NCBI GenBank assembly: GCA_032173965.1 | Contig: JAVUNC010000004.1 | Coordinates: 64,912,501 to 64,976,500 of the forward strand | Source: Sitta carolinensis | Taxonomy: Eukaryota; Chordata; Aves; Passeriformes; Sittidae | Reading direction: 5' to 3' | Length of the DNA: 64,000 nt | In this document: positions 58,864-64,000 of the stretch, piece by piece | How the letters are laid out: every line of letters starts with the position of its first letter | Position numbering within the stretch: position 1 is the first letter of the stretch | Translations under genes and position numbers: made by a program | Notes under the pieces: model-generated | Told to the model about the DNA's origin: nothing | What the model saw: the letters and a program-made list of their open reading frames with translations, nothing else | The model's database searches: none

Positions 58864-61800
58864 AGTTGCTTGGAGAACTTGTATCTGAGGACCATGAGTT
58901 TAACACACCAGAGGATTTGCTTGTGTATAGAGAACTACCCATGGGTAAATAAAGCTGTATTGAGCTTTGCAGCAGTGCTACAAAGAGCACAAGTCTTGGT
59001 CCAAAACAAGTAGCGGCTTCTAACTGCTTTCTGTGTGTTCACTTTCTTGTTGTGCTCACTGCTGTGGGTATTCAAGGCAAAAAGTGGTCATGTTAATTTT
59101 TCTTTCCTTCAATTTTCAACTCAGGAAAAAAAAAAAAAATTCCTCTGTTTCTCTTTAGTTGTGCTAGGTGAGCATGTAGCAAGAAAAATCCTGGAGTTTA
59201 TCCTGTGTAGTTAATGCCAAGGAGGACAGGCAGACTGTGAGTAGCAGGGAGCTTGTGGTACCTGCTCAGAGGAGCCCAACTGCAGCCACACTGCTGATGC
59301 AAAGAGCCCAGGGAACCACGAAGGGCTGCCTAAGAATATGTAGCCAGTGACAAATGTGTCCTTCAATTAATGTTAGAAACACTTTAAATCAAAATGTTTT
59401 CCTTCCCCCTTCATTGATTTTGTAATCTCTCTGTGAAATCACTGGTTCCTCTAATTGGATGATGAAATAATTAGTTGACTCTAACATTCACTTGGACTTC
59501 TTCTAATTAGAAACTCTATTCCACCAGATGTCATGTCAAAACAGGTTTCTGTCTGAGGATTTACAGCAGTCATCTTTTTCTGTGTAACTTTTTGAGCATT
59601 GTCGTTCTCTATTCAGAACAGATTGTCTAACTTTTTCAACTTTTTGAACAGCAATTAACTGCTCAAGATTTGGGTTTAGTTGAATACAGTACAACAATAT
59701 TTTATTTTGATTTGTGCCTAAAATACTGTAAATCAACACTTAAAATATGCTAATCTTGTCCCAAAATAGGTAAACTAGGATTTTAACTTAACATCTAGAT
59801 AGTTTCCAAGAACTAAGATTAGTCTGTTTTAAAACTGATTCCCTTATTAAAAATATCCTTTAACCTTTTTCAAAATCTCATCCTATTAATTATAATCTAA
59901 ACATTTCTTCGTCAACGGAAATGCCAACAACAACCTTCAGAAATATTCCTTGATTAAAAAAAACAAACTCAAAAAACCCAAAGAATCTTTTGAAGATCAT
60001 CACCATTAGTGTCTGGAAAAGTTGTAATATGTCTATGCATGAGAACACAAAATGTAATCCACCAACCCCAATTTACAGATGTAAATGAGCTGCATTGATT
60101 TTAGTCCTGCATAAATTTATATTCTTCTGCCTATGATACATGAGAAAAATGTCACAAAAAAACCCAGTTAATTTTAGATAGTTCATGTGATTAAAGTTGC
60201 ATGTACATGAGCGGAAAGGATAACATCTCTGAAATAATTCTGATGCAAGCAATCTGCTTCCAAAACTGGATCCCAGGGAGAGATGCAATGCATTTTATAA
60301 TTTTACTGCTCATGGGATGTTGTTTCTCAGAAGGACTCTGAGGGCAATACTGGTTGCTCATGAAGCATGGAGAGTGATAAATTAAATGTATCTCTAAAAA
60401 TATAGGAGTCTAGACTCTTTAGAGCTTTGCAAAATTCTTATCTGGCTGAAGTTATGCTCCTAAACTAATTTTATCACTCAATATAACACTCTTTGCTTTT
60501 AATAATGCAGCAGTGAAAGAAAATTACTTCAGGTAGCCTGCCTAATGCATTTGGTTATTGGTCATAACCGAGCAGTAAAAGATGACTGTCTGTATATTTC
60601 AGCATATTTTGCCAAGGTGTGAGGAGTAGGTAAGAATACCTTGAACAGCACAAACAATACTAGAAAAATATATAGGAATTATATATATGTCATTTTCTAT
60701 ATTTTACTACTTGAGGCTGCAAAGAAATAAAAATGCGATAGCATAGGAAGATCCCATCAGGGGAACACAGTCTTCTAAGCAGCCACTCTTGTGATGCTAT
60801 TTGTTTTCAAACCCATTTCATGCATGGGAAAATCCCTCATGGAGATTGTTTTTGTCCCCTATGACAGTGGGGTGGAAATGAAAGTATCATCCCTCTGATG
60901 GCCTTCTTCTCCTCCCAGCTGATGCAAGAAGGATAGGGAGAAAGAAATGCCACTTGAAATGAAGCTACTGTTGAAAGTCTAAAGCACACTTTATGATACT
61001 ATTTTGCCCAGTTTTCTATGCTCTGTGTCTAGCTCTTTTGCATTCAGCTCCTGCTCTTCTGCTCGATCTGTCTTCTATATCCTGGATTTTTCAGACACTG
61101 GTTATATCATAATTTTGGGCTTATGACCCACCAGTGGTGTGAAATATTACCTGGTTTATTTGCTTATAATTTGGCTTTGTCTGTCCATGAAAGACCCAAA
61201 TCTCACTGCTGTGGTGAAGGTTTGTACTGCAGAGAGTTGCACGATTTCTTTTCTGCTCTCTCTGAAGCTCTGGGAAGAAGCTCCCTGAGCCAGGGAGTTC
61301 TGTTCTAGGCAAAGCCTGAACCTGCAGCTGATCTACTGTTAGCTTTTAGCTCTGGCTGTTTTCATGCCTGTTGCCCACAGCTGTTGAGTTGGGACTTTGG
61401 GAGCGGGAAGTGGTGTGTTTGTTTTTTGTTGTAGCAGTACTTTAGCCTGTCAGTGCACACAAGGAATTTTTACCAATATTGCTTTTTTTCCCTGGCCCTC
61501 CTGTAGGTAACTGGATCAGTTTGCACTGTAGACCTTGCAGGTGCTGGAAAAAAGCTCAATTTTTTCTGCACGATTAAAAGCTTGTGTAGATCGAGAACTG
61601 CTTCTTCCTTCTTTCTCTCGGGATACACTTAACATGTGATTTCTTCTTTTTGTGTTTGTGCACTTATTATCATCACTTATTCATTATCATTTTTCCCCCC
61701 TCTGGCTCAATCATGCAGTTGTCTGATGTTTAAGATACTTAGATTCCTCCTACAATTTGTGTCCTTACTTCAGGTACCTGCAATCATGACATGATTTTTT

Positions 61801-64000
61801 CTTTCATTAGGGGGTACTGTGTATGCATAACTCTCTCTCACTTGAGCAAGTAAGTTAAGCACACTTGATATTTTTTCTTTAATGTCTTTGCCTCGAGGAT
61901 GACTTTGAAGCAGTTGCTCTTCCTTTATTCCTGTCTCTCTTCTCAGTGTTCATCACATGGATATCTTAATTTACTGGACTGAACATTTTTTAAAATTTAA
62001 CTTGGACACAGGTATCATCTCCTGGACACAGCTGGATTGAACCAGAACATCTAAAAATGTGACAATTTCAAGCTGTCCAGCCTGACCTCCTGGAAGCTGC
62101 ACCACAAGATACAGATTCTGTACCATTGCTGACTGCAGCCTGACATATTAAGGTGCTGCCAAATGAGGCCTGGGTTGGTTTGAATATACTGACAAAAATG
62201 CTACAATGATTCCAGAATCACCCTCTGTGCCACTCAGCTCTCCTCGCTGCAAGGACAGAAACTGAGAGCAGACATAGAAGGATGCAAGTAATTCCAGCTG
62301 TTTCTGTTCAATTCATGTGTGCTAGTGAGTTCTCAGTATGCTTTTGAACGCTGCTTATTCAAAATTATTTTTTTAAAACTGATCATACCATTTTCTATAT
62401 TGCTACTATTTATTTGACCGTGTTACAGCTGAGTGAACAGTAGTGCTACTAATAAATTTCCAGAGTAAGTGTACTGTGGACTGAGTCTTCTGGGGACCAT
62501 ATCATATTTTGTTTTTAGGGGCTACTTAGAAGTGTATTTATATAATTATTTATATTTCTAAGTTGGAAAGAATAGAGTGTGCTAGTAGCACAAATTACAT
62601 TTTCATTGATTGCCTTCTTTTTGAAGTAGGTGAGGCAAGCATAAGTGAATTAAATCTGACCAGAAAATCAACCGTATAATGGCTGTGTATAAAGCCTTTT
62701 TTTGCAATAGTCACCTCTTTGCACAGAAGTGCTATCTCTATAAAATCTGTTAAAGAGCTTGAATTGGTAGTGTAAGATGTCTACAGTGGTCTTTGATGAA
62801 AAACCCAGTAGTTACACAAGACACCCTGGTAGAACGGCAGCAATCAACACCAACAGTTTTCAGGGATCTGAAGCATTTATTTTGCCTGATTTTGGCACCT
62901 ATTTCTGAGATATGACTGAGAATGGTAATTTAGACTGTACACTGGCAGGTACAACCTGTTTGTAAGTTATGGTTATTGGGAGCCATAAATGAACTGTGCC
63001 TACAAAATATTCTTCTGGTTTTAGGGGTCACTTAAATACTTGCAGACGATCATAGTGATCTTTAAACCTTCTCCCTTTCAAACTAAAGATTTTTATTCTT
63101 GGTGGATTTAGATAGTCAAAAATGTGCAAATTGCAACCTACTGCCTGTGGATTTGATATTTCATTCTCTGGGTCTCCAGGTGATTTCTTCCACAGTAATG
63201 TTAATGTTAATTATTGACCTTCTAAGTGACAGTCACATGTAACACTGCAATGTAATTACATAATGTCTGACTGTAGATTAAAAAAATAACTAGAGGAATA
63301 TTACATAAACCCCAAACAATAAGTGATGCAGGTGTGACATATAGCTAAATGAGTTTAAATAAAACTTCTCTCTATGATCTACTGCAGAATAGAATATGAT
63401 GTGATGGGTAAACCAGTAGAATTCCCTTGTCTTTCATATTGGTCCTTAGGATATTTGCCATTGATATTTGCTTCCTTATCTCATTATATATTGCTCAAAT
63501 ACTTGCAGCCTTGCCACAATTCACCTGCAAATCAAGGGTGATTCAGTCTTGTTGGAGAGAACTGAATGAAAATCCTGTTGCAGCTTTGCAGGTAATTGCA
63601 TGAGAAATCACTCATATCCACCTGTGGGATAACACACGACACAGACTATTTTTGGGATTTTTTTTTTTTTAAAGTTTGTATAAAGAGATTCTTTTATTAA
63701 AAATAATCTCCCTTTATATACCATTTTCTACATACCAATGTGATTGGTGAGAGAAAGACATGAATCTGAGATACATGCATTAGCCCCATGGTATAGGCTT
63801 TAATATAAGAAAACATGTTATTTTTCACAGAAGGGCTTGATGGATTTTCCCCACCCTGGAAAGATGTTATAATCCAGGTTTTTATGGGGATAAATATTTG
63901 TAAGCAATTTCAAATTTCAAGCAGGAATAGCAGGATTCCTACAGAGAGCTAAGCCCAGAATATTTTCTTGCCTGTTAACTTATAAACACAATCATAAGTG
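58864..64000. other. Unique non-coding DNA to the window end
   Basis: Includes an A-run near 59127-59140 and a T-run near 63659-63671. No gene, RNA or interspersed repeat recognised in 5 kb; open frames at 59536-59739, 60073-60288 and 61121-61312 are unsupported. Confidence 0.55.

Noticed and set aside
1..64000. tRNA, rRNA, snRNA genes, CRISPR arrays, operons or prokaryotic promoters
   Set aside because: Read for characteristic sequences on both strands by eye; none found, and the sequence is vertebrate nuclear DNA.

Overview
This is a 64 kb window of vertebrate, almost certainly bird, nuclear DNA. The clearest marker is a CR1 LINE 3' end at 19585-19867, with the usual avian CR1 tail and 'ATTCTATGATTCTAT'-type terminal octamers. 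Several solo retroviral LTRs of the kind scattered through songbird genomes support this, so a passerine is my best guess (inference). The DNA is AT-rich and CpG-poor. I found no bacterial, viral or organellar organisation and no gene I can name. The window reads as a gene desert or the inside of a very large intron. Most open frames are short and behave as chance frames; the longest lie inside a homopyrimidine tract or in simple sequence.

Layout. 1-8.3 kb: unique AT-rich DNA with one stretch that resembles a conserved non-coding element (1200-1830) and a GC-richer patch (5.89-6.78 kb). 8.35-8.52 kb: a young 27-bp minisatellite. 11.04-11.64 kb: a pure 596-nt homopyrimidine tract, followed by a GC-richer patch. 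12.44-12.96 kb: a complete solo LTR on the minus strand with a 5-bp target duplication. 14-19 kb: long A-tracts, a (TTTA)n run and a perfect hairpin. 19.6 kb: the CR1 tail. 25.9 kb: a 170-nt open segment with consensus splice sites, the best candidate exon here. 29.0 kb: a probable LTR end. 30.4 kb: (AAAAT)n. 35.24-35.68 kb: (AT)25 and a plus-strand solo LTR. 36.13 kb: a 48-nt candidate microexon. 38.4-38.6 kb: (TTA)n/(TTTTTA)n. 40.28 kb: a perfect 13-bp hairpin. 40.75-40.96 kb: a decayed CR1/L3-clade reverse-transcriptase fragment on the minus strand. 46.9-47.45 kb: two ancient MIR/L3-tail-like remnants. 51.17-51.37 kb: a compound (AT)n/(CATATA)n array. 57.90-58.86 kb: two further solo LTRs in opposite orientations, the first in the same family as the 35.4 kb copy.

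No pathway or operon-like organisation exists here. The readable biology is a record of retroelement insertion and decay, a few simple-sequence expansions, and a small number of exon-like or regulatory-like segments that need comparative or RNA data. I found no CRISPR array, tRNA, rRNA or recognisable small RNA.
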